NCBI GenBank assembly: GCA_016712885.1
Contig: JADJQF010000012.1
Location: 1 to 61,356 of the forward strand
Length of the DNA: 61,356 bases
Origin: Candidatus Flexicrinis proximus
GTDB lineage: Bacteria; Chloroflexota; Anaerolineae; Aggregatilineales; Phototrophicaceae
Direction of reading: 5' to 3'
Part shown: positions 1-11,112 of the stretch, one piece after another
Layout: each line of letters starts with the position of its first letter
Numbering within the stretch: position 1 is the first letter of the stretch
Position numbers and translations under genes: made by a program
The notes under the pieces: model-generated
The model's input: the letters and a program-made list of their open reading frames with translations, nothing else
The model's database searches: none
What the model was told of the DNA's origin: nothing

Positions 1-119
1 CCATTATCGCGCCTCGCTAACTTTCCGGTCCTGCGCTCGGTCTTCCCGGCTGTCCTATCGGGTAGTTGCTCACCGCTGCGAAACGCCGCGACGGGTCAGC
101 CTCAACCATCATGCTACTG

Positions 120-360
120 CGCTGTTAGCCAGCTACTTTGACATCCTGTTTGCCGTAATTCGACTGCCGCACCTGGGTGAGAAGCGGCTGATCGAATTCG
201 TCGAGAAGAACTGCGCTAAACGCCCTGCCACCTTCCGCACAGGTTCAACAACTTGACCGCCTGCGCAGTCGCGCCCGATGAGGTATCTTCGGCTGTTGAC
301 GAGTTATGCGGATGGCCTGCAGCGTTGCTCAGAGACGAAAACTTGTTGCCCACCACCTAG
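120..360 (+). pseudogene. C-terminal fragment of an unknown protein, possibly DUF4037-like
   Basis: A stretch around 130-240 reads YFDILFAVIRLPHLGEKRL and continues with EFVEKNCAKRP. It then needs a frame change to continue as QVQQLDRLRS and on to a stop near 360. The 'FAxNRxPHPGEKRL' feel resembles the C-terminal part of DUF4037 nucleotidyltransferase-like proteins, but that is recall, not a search. The 5' end lies outside the window and the frame is broken at least once. It runs directly into the start region of tex. Confidence 0.3.
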
Positions 361-370
361 GATTTCCCCA

Positions 371-2527
371 GTGACTCATACGACATCTACCTGCGCAGTT
401 GCTCAACGTGCGCCCCACGCAGGTCGCCGCCACTCATTGAACTGTTCGATGCCGGTAACACCTCCCCTTCGTCGCCCGTTATCGCAAAGAAGCTACTGGA
501 GGGATTGACGAAGACCAGATTCGCTGGCTTGCCGAAGCGCTTCCGCACTTCCGCGTACTGGATGAGCGGCGAGCGACGATCCTTACCCCACCGAAGAACA
601 GGGTACCACGGCGGAACTCCGGTCGCAGATCGCCGCCGCCGAAACCCTGACCGTTCTCGATGATTTGCATTTGCCCTACCGCCCAAAACGCCGTACCTGT
701 GCCAGCATCGCCTGCGAAAGAGGACTCTTCTGGGCTGTCGACCTCTATTCTGAAGCAGGCGCGTCCGCCGCAGGCATTGGAACAGATTGCGCATCAGTAC
801 CTGAACCCGAGGTGCCCACAATCGAAGACGCCTGGTCTGGTGCGCGCGATATCGTGGCCGTGAGACGATCAGCGACCACGCAGCCACCCGGCATCCGCGA
901 AAAAGCACTCGGCTGGGGACGCTGTCCAGCGAGAGGCCGACGGCGCGGCCGACGAAAAAGCGTTTACGCCACGTATCATCAGTTTCAGTCGCGCAACGCG
1001 ACCGCATCCAACCCTATCAACTCCCTGGGCCAACAAACCGCGGTGAGGCGGAGAAGATCCTGCGCGTCAAAGGTTACGCTTATCGAGCGCGATTGGCTCA
1101 CGCCGATCCACGACGTCTTCCGCCCCGACCGGCGTTCGCCGCTGGCTGAACAGTCGAATTGGCTACCGCCGACGCCGCTAAACGCCTGCTGCTGCCCGCA
1201 ATCGAACGCGATGCTCGGGGCGCTCACCGAGCATGCTGGGACTCACGCGATCTTGTGGCCTCCGCGTGGAAGCCAACCTGCGCGGTCTCTCAACCAGCCC
1301 CCACTTGCCGGGCCACATCGTCCTCGGCTCGATCCGGCTTTTGGGACCGGCTGCAAAGTCGCGGTGATCGACGTCACGTTGCAAAGTGTTGGGCCACCGA
1401 CACGGTCTTCCCGTGATGAGCCGCAGCGCCGCTGGGCGGACGCGCTGGAAAAACTTCTGCGTGCGTGATCTGATCGCCAGGTACAGCATCACCTTAATCG
1501 CGATCGGCAACGGCACCGCCCTCGCGTGAGACGGAGAAACTCGTCGCTGAACTGACCGCTGGCTCGGACAGTGTGCATTATCTGATGGTCAACGAGGCCG
1601 GCGCCAGCGTCTACAGCGCCGCCAGTCCCCTTCGCCCTAGACGAGCTTCCCGATCTGGGACGTCACCTGCGCGGCGCGGTCCGATCGCCCGTCGCGTACT
1701 TCGATCCGTTGGCCGAGCTGGCAAAGATCGATCCGAAGTCCATCGGAATCGGCCTCTATCAGCACGATGTCAACCAGAAACAGCTTGGCCGAAAGTTGGA
1801 CGCGGTGGTCAGCACCGTCGTAAATAACCGCGTAGGCGTTGACCTCAATACCGGCAGCCGCCGCGCTGCTGGACCCATGTCGCCGGCATTGGCCCTGAAA
1901 ACTCGCCGCGAAGATCATCGAACACCGTGACGCCAGCGGCGCATTTGACAGCCGGGCAGCCCTAAAGGCGGTGGCAGGTCTGGGGGTCCAAAAGCCTCTT
2001 TTTTGAGCAGGCTGCCGGATTCCTTACGCGTGCGCGGCGGCAAAAACCCGCTTGATGCCTGCGCGATCCAACTGAGAGCTACCATATCGCCGCAGAAATC
2101 CTCAAACGTGCCGCGCTGTCTGGACATAGCGACCTGCCGTTGAGCGATGCAGCGCTCAACGACCAGAGCGTCAGCGTAACCCGGTCGAGCAGTTGGGCAG
2201 CAGACCTGGGGACCGCCGTGGTGACCTATCCGACATCTTCGAGCAGCTGGCTCGTCCTGCCGCGACCCGCGCGAGGATCCCCCCGCACCGCCTCCTCAGA
2301 AAGACGTGCTGTCCGCCGAGGCGCTGCAGGTTGGGATGGTCCTCAGCGGGACTGTCCTGTACGTGGTCGATTTTCGGCGTTTTTATCGACATCGGCGTCA
2401 GCAGGATGGTCTGCTGCACCGCAGCCAGCTCCCGCGCGGCAAAGTCCTCACGGTTGGTGACGTCCTCGAAGTACAAATCGTCAGTGTCGAGCTTGAGCGC
2501 GTGGCGTATCGGCCTTGGCTACAGTAG
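371..2527 (+). CDS. tex: Tex-family RNA-binding transcription accessory protein, many frameshifts
   Basis: Tex proteins are cytoplasmic RNA-binding proteins with a YqgF-like core, helix-hairpin-helix motifs and a C-terminal S1 domain. The N-terminal signature can be followed across frames at about 420-580 (FVARYRKEATGGIDEDQIRW, then LDERRATIL). It continues at about 655-720 (LDDLHLPYRPKRRT). The HhH region at about 1709-1850 gives LAKIDPKSIGIGLYQHDVNQ and NRVGVDLNTGS. The S1 domain at about 2310-2520 gives GMVLSGTVLYVVDF, then IGVSRMV in another frame, then VGDVLEVQIVSVELERV. The span suits a family length of 700-780 residues. At least eight frame changes are needed, so no intact frame exists as sequenced. 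A GTG at 371 is a possible start. The stop could be 2527, or about 2588 in the adjacent frame. Confidence 0.85.
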
Positions 2528-2648
2528 GAGCCTGCGGCCCACCCCTGAGTCTTCGTCCGTACGCAGGCCGTGGGCTAAGCCTCATTAACGTCTTTCCCAT
2601 CCGCTGAAACACGCTATCGTTCTCTTGGAAATCAGAACAGGTGTGCCA

Positions 2649-4530
2649 ATGCAGCTTCCGCTGTTTCAGGGAAACCTGCGAGCCGGATGCCGATGTGCTT
2701 GCCTCTGTCTTCAGGCGCAAACCGTCGCGCTCGGCCATCGCAACAGACACCCGCTGGCCCGGTCGCGGCCCTCGCCAGGGATACGGGCTGAGCTACCAGG
2801 CGGACATCACCGTGATCGTTTTCGCCTGGCAGGAAGACTCCGTCCCTGAACACCACTCACTGTCCTGGCCGCGCCCTTCGGGCTGGAAATCCGCACATTC
2901 CGGGTCGCACTGTTCGCACCGCACCGCTTGATCATCGCCCACAACGCGGTCTTTGACCTGCGCCAGCTCAGTAAACTCACCGGCGGCCTCGTTCCCGAGC
3001 GGATTTGGGACACCCAGTCGATGGCCCGGCTCATTCATCCGGCGGTCGATCTGCGTTACAAATCCTGCTTTCCGTGGCTGCGGCACTTGCACCGTTTCAT
3101 CCTGATCGCCAGCAGGCGGATAGTCACAGCGCGGCAAATTCCACATGCTTCCGCTGCCGGTAGCTTTGGCGAATACGCGCAGGACGACGCGCGCCTTTCG
3201 CTTCAGATCTACCTCGCACAGCGTCAACCCCCGACTGTAGTCCCGAGCTGATTGACTGGGGGAGTGTCGCGGCGCGCGCTCCGTGCGAATACAGCCAGAT
3301 GGCCGCGTCAGGGATCCGTCTCAATATCCCGTTTGTCGAATCGCAGTTGGCGGGTCTTCGCGCTTTCGCCGCGACCAGCTTCGTCAGCCGTCTGCGCTGA
3401 TGGCTCAGCCACACCGGGCAGTGCCCAGGCGCGTGCGCGCTATCTTCACGAGTCCAAGGGCATCCCTCTGCCGGACTGGGACCCCAAATCGATCTACTTT
3501 ACCCGTGCGCCGGCCGCCGCCGCCCCACCCGCTCACTCCCAACGCACTGAACTGACCCGGCGACCTCAGCACCCGCGCCGATGTCATCGAGTCCTACATG
3601 CAGTGAGGGCAGTCCGTACCTCGATCAGCTGCACGACATCGCCGCCTGTGTGGGCGGAGGTCGATTGGTTGCTCTCGATCCTCCGCGGCTTGCTCGACCA
3701 CGCGGTCACTGATGTACGCCTCTACAGCCTGGTCACTGACCTCGCCACCGATACCGGCCGCCGCGCCTCCAGCTATCCGCACATGCAGAATTGGAAAATG
3801 CCGGCCATGGCCGGTGTGGCCGTGGGCGACGAGGGCTTCACGCTGGTTGAAATCGACTACCGCAACGCCGAAAACGATGCTAGCCGCCAAGGATCGCGTC
3901 AGACAGCGCGCTTGCTGCCGCCTGCCGTACCGAGGACTTCCACGCCACCATGGCGGAACAGAAAGTATTTCGGACCCGTCTCATTGGGCGCCGATCCCTC
4001 AACACGCAAGCATCTTCGTGGGATGTCGAAAAAGATCACCTATGGCACCGCTTATGGCATGGGCGCTGATCGGAGCCATTCAGAGCATCGGCAGCCTCCA
4101 CCGATGAAGCGCGCTGGCTTATCTCGCGCCAAGGATCCGGGCCTTCGCGCGTCACCAAAATCTTCGCACCGCCGTTCAGCAGCGCGTCCGCGAGATCAGG
4201 GTATCCTCAGGGCTCTGACTGGCGGTACCGTCGCTGTACCGACCGATTTCGTCGCCTGGAATTACCTGTGCCAGGGCGGCGTCAGTGAGGATGCTCAAAC
4301 GGGCCATCGTCGTCGTCGCCGAGTTCGATATGTAACTCGGATCTTCGTTCACGGGTCGCCCTGATATGCACGACGCCCTGATCCTCGAAGTCTTTCACGA
4401 GGACTGGACGCCGTTTTCTTTGAGCTTCGCTAAATGCATCATGAGTACCATCACGCCTGACAAGTCCATCCAGCGCACCGACCCGCCAATCCTGTGGGTC
4501 GCCCAGCCTGACGGGCTGAAAACCGCTTGA
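2649..4530 (+). CDS. Family A DNA polymerase with N-terminal 3'-5' exonuclease domain, frameshifted
   Basis: This is a DNA polymerase I-type enzyme lacking the 5' nuclease domain, as in phage-like and bifunctional 3'-5' exonuclease/polymerase proteins. Exonuclease motifs can be read at about 2925-3050: LIIAHNAVFDLRQL and then IWDTQSMARLIHP. The polymerase domain starts near 3770 (SYPHMQNWKMPAM) and has motif A-like EIDYRNAE at about 3850. The fingers/O-helix region is RKHLRGMSKKITYGTAYGMG near 4000-4060. Motif C is DMHDALILEV at about 4364, which contains the invariant His-Asp pair. Several frame shifts interrupt it (about 2700, 2900, 3250, 3890 and 4100-4370). The start at 2649 (MQLPLFQGNL) is the best guess and the stop is at 4528-4530. 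No phage genes flank it, so a chromosomal origin is as likely as a phage one. Confidence 0.8.
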
Positions 4531-4803
4531 AATGGGGTGCCCAGCAGAGTCATCCCGGCGGCTGATAAAGCGCCTCCCGCTTGGCCGCAGTAGAATGTTA
4601 CCTTAGGTGCTGGGTGTTATGGATAGGATTTTTGCGACGACCCCCTCATCCCGCGCCCTCCTGGAAATGCGGGTAGATGGGCGTGGGTTCGGCCACCATC
4701 ACATCCCAGTGAGCGGCTGAAGACTCCATAACTGTCGCCCTCAAGGCGTAGGAAGGGCAAACATCGTGCCACACTATCTCCTAGTGACAGTCGTTATAGC
4801 AGC

Positions 4804-5783
4804 ATGACCTATCGGCGCTGCGGCCGCAGCGGCATCCGTTTACCGCTGATCTCGCTTTGGCCTCAAGTACAACTTCGGCGGGCCGATACCTACGAGAATG
4901 GTTGCAAGATGGTGTTGTGCTCATTCGACATGGGCATCAACGACTTGACCTCGCCAACAACTATGGGCCTCCGCCTGACCAGCCGAAGAAAACTTCGCGC
5001 GTGCTGACCAATGACCACAAACCCTACCGTGACGAGCTGATCGTCTCCACCAAAGCCGCTATCTGATGTGGGCGGCCCGTAGGGGGAATGGGGTCCGTGC
5101 AAGTATCTCATCGCCAGCCTTGACCAGAGCTCTTAAACGCATGGGGTTGACTATGTCGATATCTTCTACAGCCACTGTCCCGACCCCTGATAACCCCGCT
5201 CTGAAGAGACCATGATGGGGCTCGACTTCGCCGTCCGCAGCGGCCGCGCCCCTGTATGTCGGTCTCAGCAACTATTCTGCCGAGCAGACCAAACGCGCCT
5301 CGTTGATCCTTCGCGTTTGGGGAACGCCGTGCCTCAATCCACCAGCCCCTGCTATAACATGTCCGACCGTTGGGTCGAAAACGGCTCTGCTCGATGTGCT
5401 CGACGAAGAGGGAATCGGAACGATATCCTGCCTTCCGCTGGCACAGGGAACGCTCACCAGCCTTATCTCAACGGTCCCTGCACGTGACCTGCGCGCGGCC
5501 AGCGAAAATTCACCTTTTCTCCGGCGCCCAGGTTGAAAAGCCGCTTTGATATAGTGCGCCGTCTGAACGCTATCGCGCTCCAGCGCGGCTGAACCTCTCG
5601 CAGATGGTTGTCAACTGGTTGCTTTCGCCGCAAGACCATCACGTCGATCCTGGATTTCGTGGCGCCAGCAAAGTCTCTCAAATTGAAGATGTCTGGCCGG
5701 CCTGCTGAATCTCTTCGTTCAGTGCGGATGAATTGCATCGCGTGATCGAGGCGGTGCTGTCTCGTAATCTCGGCGTGAATTAG
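4804..5783 (+). CDS. Aldo/keto reductase, YghZ/Gpr (L-glyceraldehyde 3-phosphate reductase) type, frameshifted
   Basis: This is an NADPH-dependent aldo/keto reductase with a TIM barrel. The start MTYRRCGRSGIRLPLISL is typical of the YghZ group. Piecing frames together gives MGINHFDLANNYGPP-like sequence at about 4930 (catalytic Asp and Tyr region). It then gives YRDELIVSTKAAI at about 5025 (catalytic Lys), GVDYVDIFYSHCPDP at about 5140, and MVVNWLLS near 5605. At least six frame changes are required. The stop is at 5781-5783 and overlaps the stop of the convergent gene by a few bases. It starts 273 bp after the polymerase stop. Confidence 0.85.
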
Positions 5784-6728
5784 CGGGAAATCGGTAGAAA
5801 ACGGGTCGCGACCTTCCTGCCGTAAAACGGTTCGAAGATTTCGAATTCGGCATCGCGACATTCAGTACCGACCGGTTCGATCTGCCAGAACGGAACCGGA
5901 AACTGGCGAAGGTCTTCAAACCGTTGGTCAACACCCAACGCCAGCACCCAGCCAAACCCCTCAGGAGTGCACCCGCGGCCGGTCGCCGCCTTAGAAACCG
6001 AAAGACCTGGAACCGGTTCGCCCGTCTCCGTATGATCCGAACAGCAGCGCATCGAAGCGACCCGTCGCGCACCACCAGATCCGACACCGTCAGCGGTCCT
6101 GACCGTGCTTCCGCAGCCCCTTCGCTGTGCCGCGCAGCATCGCCCTCGTTATACGGAGGCCCGAATGTGACAGGCCGCCGTCAACCCTAGGCGTTGATCC
6201 CCAGTGCCTGCGCCCACTGTCGTTTCAACGTCCGCGCGAATCAGCAACACCTCGCCCTGCGCCGAGGTCACGGCAACCGCGCGCCAGGATCCGACCGGCT
6301 ACCGCAAATAGTTCGCCAGGGCGTGACTAGACCTCGCATGTCCCGCAGTCAGCCGGTAGTCTGTTACCACCTCGCCTTGCATGACATAGTGAATGCTGAG
6401 GCCTTCAACCTCCGCCTCAATTGTCAGCGCGCCAACATCGCTGCGCACGATGCCCTCGATCCCGTAGCCGCAGTCGCGAGCATGACTAACACCCGCGCCG
6501 CCTCATCGAAGGTCAAACGCTTCGCCCTGTTGCATCTTCGTCCGATCGCGTCGCCGCTTCCCACTGGTCCGCTTGCCCCCGCACGCAGCGAAACCACCGC
6601 CCTGTATTCGCCCGCCTGAAGCTCATCGCCTGAGATCACTGTGAGACCGCGGCATGCTCCTGGGTAAGGCATGTGCTGGCCCTCGCCAGTAGAAGGATGA
6701 ACAGGATTAGCGCAAGAAATCGAATCAC
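5780..6728 (-). CDS. Small secreted protein of unknown function, frameshifted
   Basis: The gene begins at a GTG (6726-6728) that overlaps the stop of the upstream kinase. It reads IRFLALILFILLLARAST, a clear signal peptide or membrane anchor followed by a Cys. Further on, segments such as VISGDELQAGEYRAVVSLRA and LSIHYVMQGEVVTDYRLTAG can be read in alternating frames. The C-terminus is FEPFYGRKVATRFLPISR with the stop at 5780-5782. I do not recognise the family. It is the last gene of the minus-strand sensory operon, so a cell-surface role near the CHASE2 kinase is a guess. Confidence 0.5.
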
Positions 6729-9398
6729 TCTGTCATCACCGGTAGTTCGATGCTAAACGTACTGCCTGGTTGTGGACACCGCGTGTAGGACGGAACTGCC
6801 GTCCGTCGCGCATTTCGACCACCGACTCTAACAGACTCCAGTCCAAGGCGTCGGCACCCGAATACCTTCAGTAGACTTTGTCTTGACGCGGTAGAACTCG
6901 CTTTGAACAACTTCGCCTCGCCCGCTTTCCCTGGAGATGCCGAGGGCTACCGTCGTCCGGACGTGTCGAGCCGCAGCTTTCGCCTTCGCTGCTCAGCGCT
7001 TCAGCGAGATATGCCCCGACCGCGGCGTACTTCGACGCATTGCTCAACAGGTTGGAGACCGCTTTGACAGGTGCAGGTAGACGGCCTGAAGCGACCACTC
7101 GCACGTCTACACCACCTCAAACGCCTGCTCTTACCTGCAAAGTCGGGCTTTGGCTTTGCTCGCGCTCACTTCACGGCAGAGGCGCAATAAAGTCGATCGT
7201 TTCCTGTTTCGGGACTCCTGGCCTCCCGCAGTTTTCAGATCCAGGATGTCGCTGATGACCTGTAAGCAGACCCCGTCCGCCGACATCAAGATATGCTCGA
7301 CAAACCCGCGCTTCTGCTGCGGACATCGTCATCCATCAGGATCAGGTCAGCGAACCCGACCACGCAGGAAAAGCGAATTTTTTCAGGTCATGCGATGCCA
7401 TCTGGATCATCTGGTGGCCTGAGCCGGTTCAGCCCGACCACCAGCTGCGTGAGCGTCAGACAGGATCACCACCCACGACGGAAGCCTGTAAGCGGTGATG
7501 ACAAGCGCAAAGGCCCGCGACCCCCAGCGATTTCACGCCTCACCACTTTTGGTCTGGAACTCGGTCCTGATCCGTCCAGCGCTTTCGGTGCGATCCTCGC
7601 CAGGTAAGCGCCTCCAGAAAACCCCGGCGCCCGCTCCTGCTGTACGATCCTTTGAACACCGCGTTCCATTGATTCAGGTGAGTTTTGTCGTCCAGCACGG
7701 CAATGCCGCGGGTATATACCCGTGAAGATCGTGGCCTGAACTGCAGTCTTCGCCTGGCGCCGGACTTCTCGTACAACAGCGCAGCCTGCTACGCCAGGCG
7801 CAATCCGCCTGAAAAGTCCCGATCACATGACGTTGGCGGAAGCTGAGTCCGGCAGCGCGACCGCAATCGCCCCATGCACCGTGTCCTGCCAGACAATGGG
7901 GGTAGACGCAGTACGGGCGTTCCACGACCTCACTTCCGGGCCGCCTGATGACACGCTCCGCCAGCTTCTGCAACTGCGCATCGCCCTCGCCGGAACCAAT
8001 CAGCTGAACAGGCCGGATCGCACGCTCCTTCGTATAGATCGCGCCGTGCGCGCGCGGCGCGATCTCCCCCGCACGTCCGACGCGATCAGTGCCCAGATCT
8101 GGCCGAGCAGCAGCCGCCGCTGCTCCATTTCTGAAATACTCTTGCAGGAGAAATTCCGACCGGACCCGCTTGCTGATCTCGGGTGACACCTTCCAGCCCG
8201 ATCAAGACCAGGACCGGTAGCGAGAGCGACAGCCACATGTACAGCGCATTCACCACAATCCGGTATTGGCTGAAGACAATCGATGCCGCCACAGATCGAT
8301 CCTGCACAAATTGCGCCGCCACATGGACCAGTTTCTTGCGTACCAGATCAGTCCCGTGCTGCCTAATCCGATGAGTCCGGCGGCCAGCACAATCATGACC
8401 ACCGTTCCCGGTGGTAGGCCTGCAGGTCAGTGTTGCCTTGCAGCAGCCCGACCGCGTTGGCGTGGATTTCCACGCCCGCCATCAGCAGGCGGCATCCGAC
8501 GACGGCACTAGATACCGGGTCGATCGTGCCGGCCGAATCTTCGCCAGCCCGACCAGTACGATCTTGTGTCTCGAACACAGCCGGCCGACCGCGCCGTCCA
8601 GGATGTTTTGAAAGAACACATCGGGAACTGCCCGTGTTTCGCGCCGGCGGGCTGAAGTAGCCGTTCATCCAGTTGCGGTCAAAGTCATCGACGTTTAGTT
8701 GACGCCGGTGTGACAAACAACCCACTTCGCCCTGAATGACGACCTGCCCTGCCTCGCCCCAGGATACGCAGATACCGCCAGGTAAACCGTTCATGGAAAC
8801 GAAAACCCAGCGCGCCGTTGTAATCGATGAGAGACGTCTGCCGGCGTCATCGCGCTGTCCACATCCGGGAACGGGCTATTGACATATCCGATGTAGTCGA
8901 GCGCGTTGCGCAGCGTGGAGTTCGGCTGGTGCACTTGTCGCCAGCGCGATCCCCCTTCGGATATTCCAACAGCGCTGAGCGGTTAGGCAGGGCTTCGACG
9001 CCCGCAGCGGCCATCACGAATCGCGTGCGGCTGTCGCTGCTTGCGCGCGTCACGACCGACCTCTGCCACCGCGGCATCTTCCGGCTCAGACCGCTGAAGA
9101 TAATGTCGAAGCGCAACCCACCCGTGCGCGCGCAGCCGCCAGCCGCGTTGATCAGGGTTCGGCATAGAAGCGCGCGACCACACCGTCGGGGAACGTCCGT
9201 AGGCTCCCAGGCTCATATCATCCAGCGCGACAATTACGATTTCCGCCGATGTTTCAGCGGTACATAGTAGTTGTTTGTCGCCCGCAGCTGTGCCTGAGCG
9301 AAAAAACCCGTATTCACGCTCGCGATCAGCAGCGCGGCACAGATCAGGCCAACAATCAGTCCCGCCCCGATCCGGTCAAGTACTCTGCCTGCAGTCAT
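6725..9398 (-). CDS. CHASE2-domain sensor histidine kinase, heavily frameshifted
   Basis: This is a membrane sensor kinase. The start at 9398 (MTAGRVLDRIGAGLIVGLIC) gives a first membrane segment. The extracellular CHASE2 region follows, with ALDDMSLGAYGR at about 9210 and RFDIIFSGL at about 9110. Transmembrane segments come next, with LYMWLSLSLPVLVLIGL at about 8230 typical of the helices after CHASE2. A probable PAS/GAF region lies at about 7700 (GIAVLDDKTH). The kinase core has ASHDLK (H-box-like, about 7390), AVSNLLSNASKYA (N box, about 7050) and STFSIELPVMTE at the C-terminus. At least ten frame changes are needed. It follows the FecR/SH3b gene by 10 bp, and its stop overlaps the next gene's start. 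No cognate regulator lies immediately downstream, so it may signal through the NarL-type regulator of the same operon. Confidence 0.75.
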
Positions 9399-9407
9399 GG
9401 CAGCCGG

Positions 9408-10377
9408 TTAGGGGCTGGTCTCGCCGGTTTCTGACTCATCCTCGGTCTCTTCGTCCTCGGGTACGGTAGTTGGACTCATCTCGATCTCAAGCGGATCGCC
9501 GACGAACTCGTAAAGCGCGGGGTCCCTCCAGGTGAGCGGCATCGAAACTACGGAGACCTGCGCACTCGCCAATAATCTTGGCTGCGACGCGAGGATCCAG
9601 CCGAAGCCGCCGCGGAACGCGATCCGGTACCAGCCTGCCGCTGCAACTTCGCCATATACCAGCGTAATCCGCTGGCGGCCATTGCCCACGCGGGGCGCGC
9701 TTTGTCGATGGCCCGACACGAACGTTCAGCCGCGTATCGTCCACCGTTTCGATGCTGCTCGTACAGCCATCCAGCGCCGCGTCCAGTTCATCGAATGTCT
9801 TGGCCTTCACACCATCGCTCAACGGGTGTCCACCGCCGACCGGATACAAATTCCGGCGGAACATCCGCGTTCGCCTTCTTCTGGACGCCTGCACCAGCCC
9901 TTCGCTCACCAGCATCGCCGCCCGCCCGTCGCTCTTCCACACGCACGGCGAAAACTGTCCCCCGCGCAGCTAGTTCCATGCCGGGCGTCAGGATCTTGCA
10001 CGACGAATTCGAATCGAGGATGCGCTGGAGCCGCTGAATCGTCTGTCCCAGGATCACCTCTACCGTGAGGTTGAACGCGCTGTCATCCCCCCGTAAATTC
10101 TGTGATGCGGTACTCGGTATTGACAGCAGTTCCGTGTCTGTCCCGTCTGAGAAGAACGTGATCCGCGCGCGGCTCCGTCCCATCCGTCCGGATCACATCA
10201 CCCACACCGACAATGGCCTCGACCGTGATCGCATCGGGTTCGCGTGTTAAAAACCGCTGCACCGTCACGCCCGGCGCCAGCACTTCAACGGTCGCGGCCA
10301 GCTCGGACTGCCCGTTGGCCGCAATGATGTCAGCAGCAGTAATAGGGAAACAACAAAGCGAGAATTCGTTTCATCAT
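9408..10377 (-). CDS. Secreted FecR-like and bacterial SH3 (SH3b) domain protein, frameshifted
   Basis: MMKRILALCCFPIT begins at 10377 and looks like a short signal sequence. A FecR-like core follows, with KILTPGMELAARGTVFAVRV at about 9990-9940 and MLVSEGLVQ after it. An SH3b domain follows at about 9750-9600, with DTRLNVRVGPST and, in the next frame, AAAGWYRIAFRGGFGWILAS. The tail is acidic (EDEETEDESETGETSP). Known FecR-type and SH3b domains act outside the membrane. Its position directly upstream of a CHASE2 kinase suggests a paired envelope-sensing module. Three or more frame changes are present. Domain calls are from motif recognition only. Confidence 0.65.
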
Positions 10378-10458
10378 GGCATCCGTTCGACTTCGCTGCG
10401 CTGGCTCTGCGCCGCACCTGCACCCTGAAAAGCGTCTCCGGTGGCCCGCCGGAAACGT

Positions 10459-11112
10459 TCATTCCCTGCTCAGTCCGAATATACCGGCCTTATGCGCAAT
10501 CGACACCGCTTGCGTCCGGCTGTTCGCTCCCAGCTTGCTGAAGATGCTGCTGATGTGAAACTTGACGGTCGCCCGTGAAACCGTCAGCCGCTCCGCGATT
10601 TCCTTGTTGCTCAGCCCGAGCCGCAGCATATCCAGGACTTCCATCTCGCGCGGCGTGAAGCTGAACTTCGGGCCGGGTGGCTCTGTCACCATCTGGATCA
10701 GCATCTGTGTTGCGGCCGGCGCCAGCACCCGCTCTCCCCTGCGTACGTCTTGCGGATCGCGTCGGCCAGTTCGTCGATCGACGTATCCCTTGAAAAAGGT
10801 AGCTGAGCGCCCCGGCCTGCAGCGCATCCTTGACCAGTTTCTTGTCGTCGCTGAAGCTCGTCAGCATGATGATCCGCGTACTCGGTCGTTCCTGGTGATC
10901 TGGCGCGTTGCCTCGATGCCATTCATCTCCGGCATCATGACGTCCATCAGAATCACGTCAGGGTTGAGTTCTTCGACCAGCCTGACCGCTTCCTTGCCGT
11001 TGGCTGCTTCTCCCACCGACTCCAGGTCCGCGAACGCCTGCAGAAAGATCGAGAACCCCTGCCGGATGACGCTGTGATCGTCGACGATCATCACTTTAAT
11101 CGTGTCACTCAT
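10459..11112 (-). CDS. NarL/FixJ-family response regulator, two frameshifts
   Basis: The receiver domain starts MSDTIKVMIVDDHSVIRQGF at 11112. Asp acceptor residues are visible in NPDVILMDVMMPEMNGIEA. The frame then breaks near 10870 (LTSFSDDKKLVKDALQAGAL follows in the next frame) and again near 10795. The output domain is a LuxR-type HTH: FTPREMEVLDMLRLGLSNKE followed by IAERLTVSRATVKFHISSIF. The length (about 217 residues) suits the family. The start overlaps the stop of the kinase gene by 8 bases (ATGAGTGA), so the two are translationally coupled and form a cognate pair. Confidence 0.9.

Noticed and set aside
2649..4530. Prophage or plasmid origin suggested by the phage-like DNA polymerase
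   Set aside because: No integrase, structural, packaging or lysis genes flank it; tex and an aldo/keto reductase do. Family A polymerases with this domain set also occur on chromosomes.
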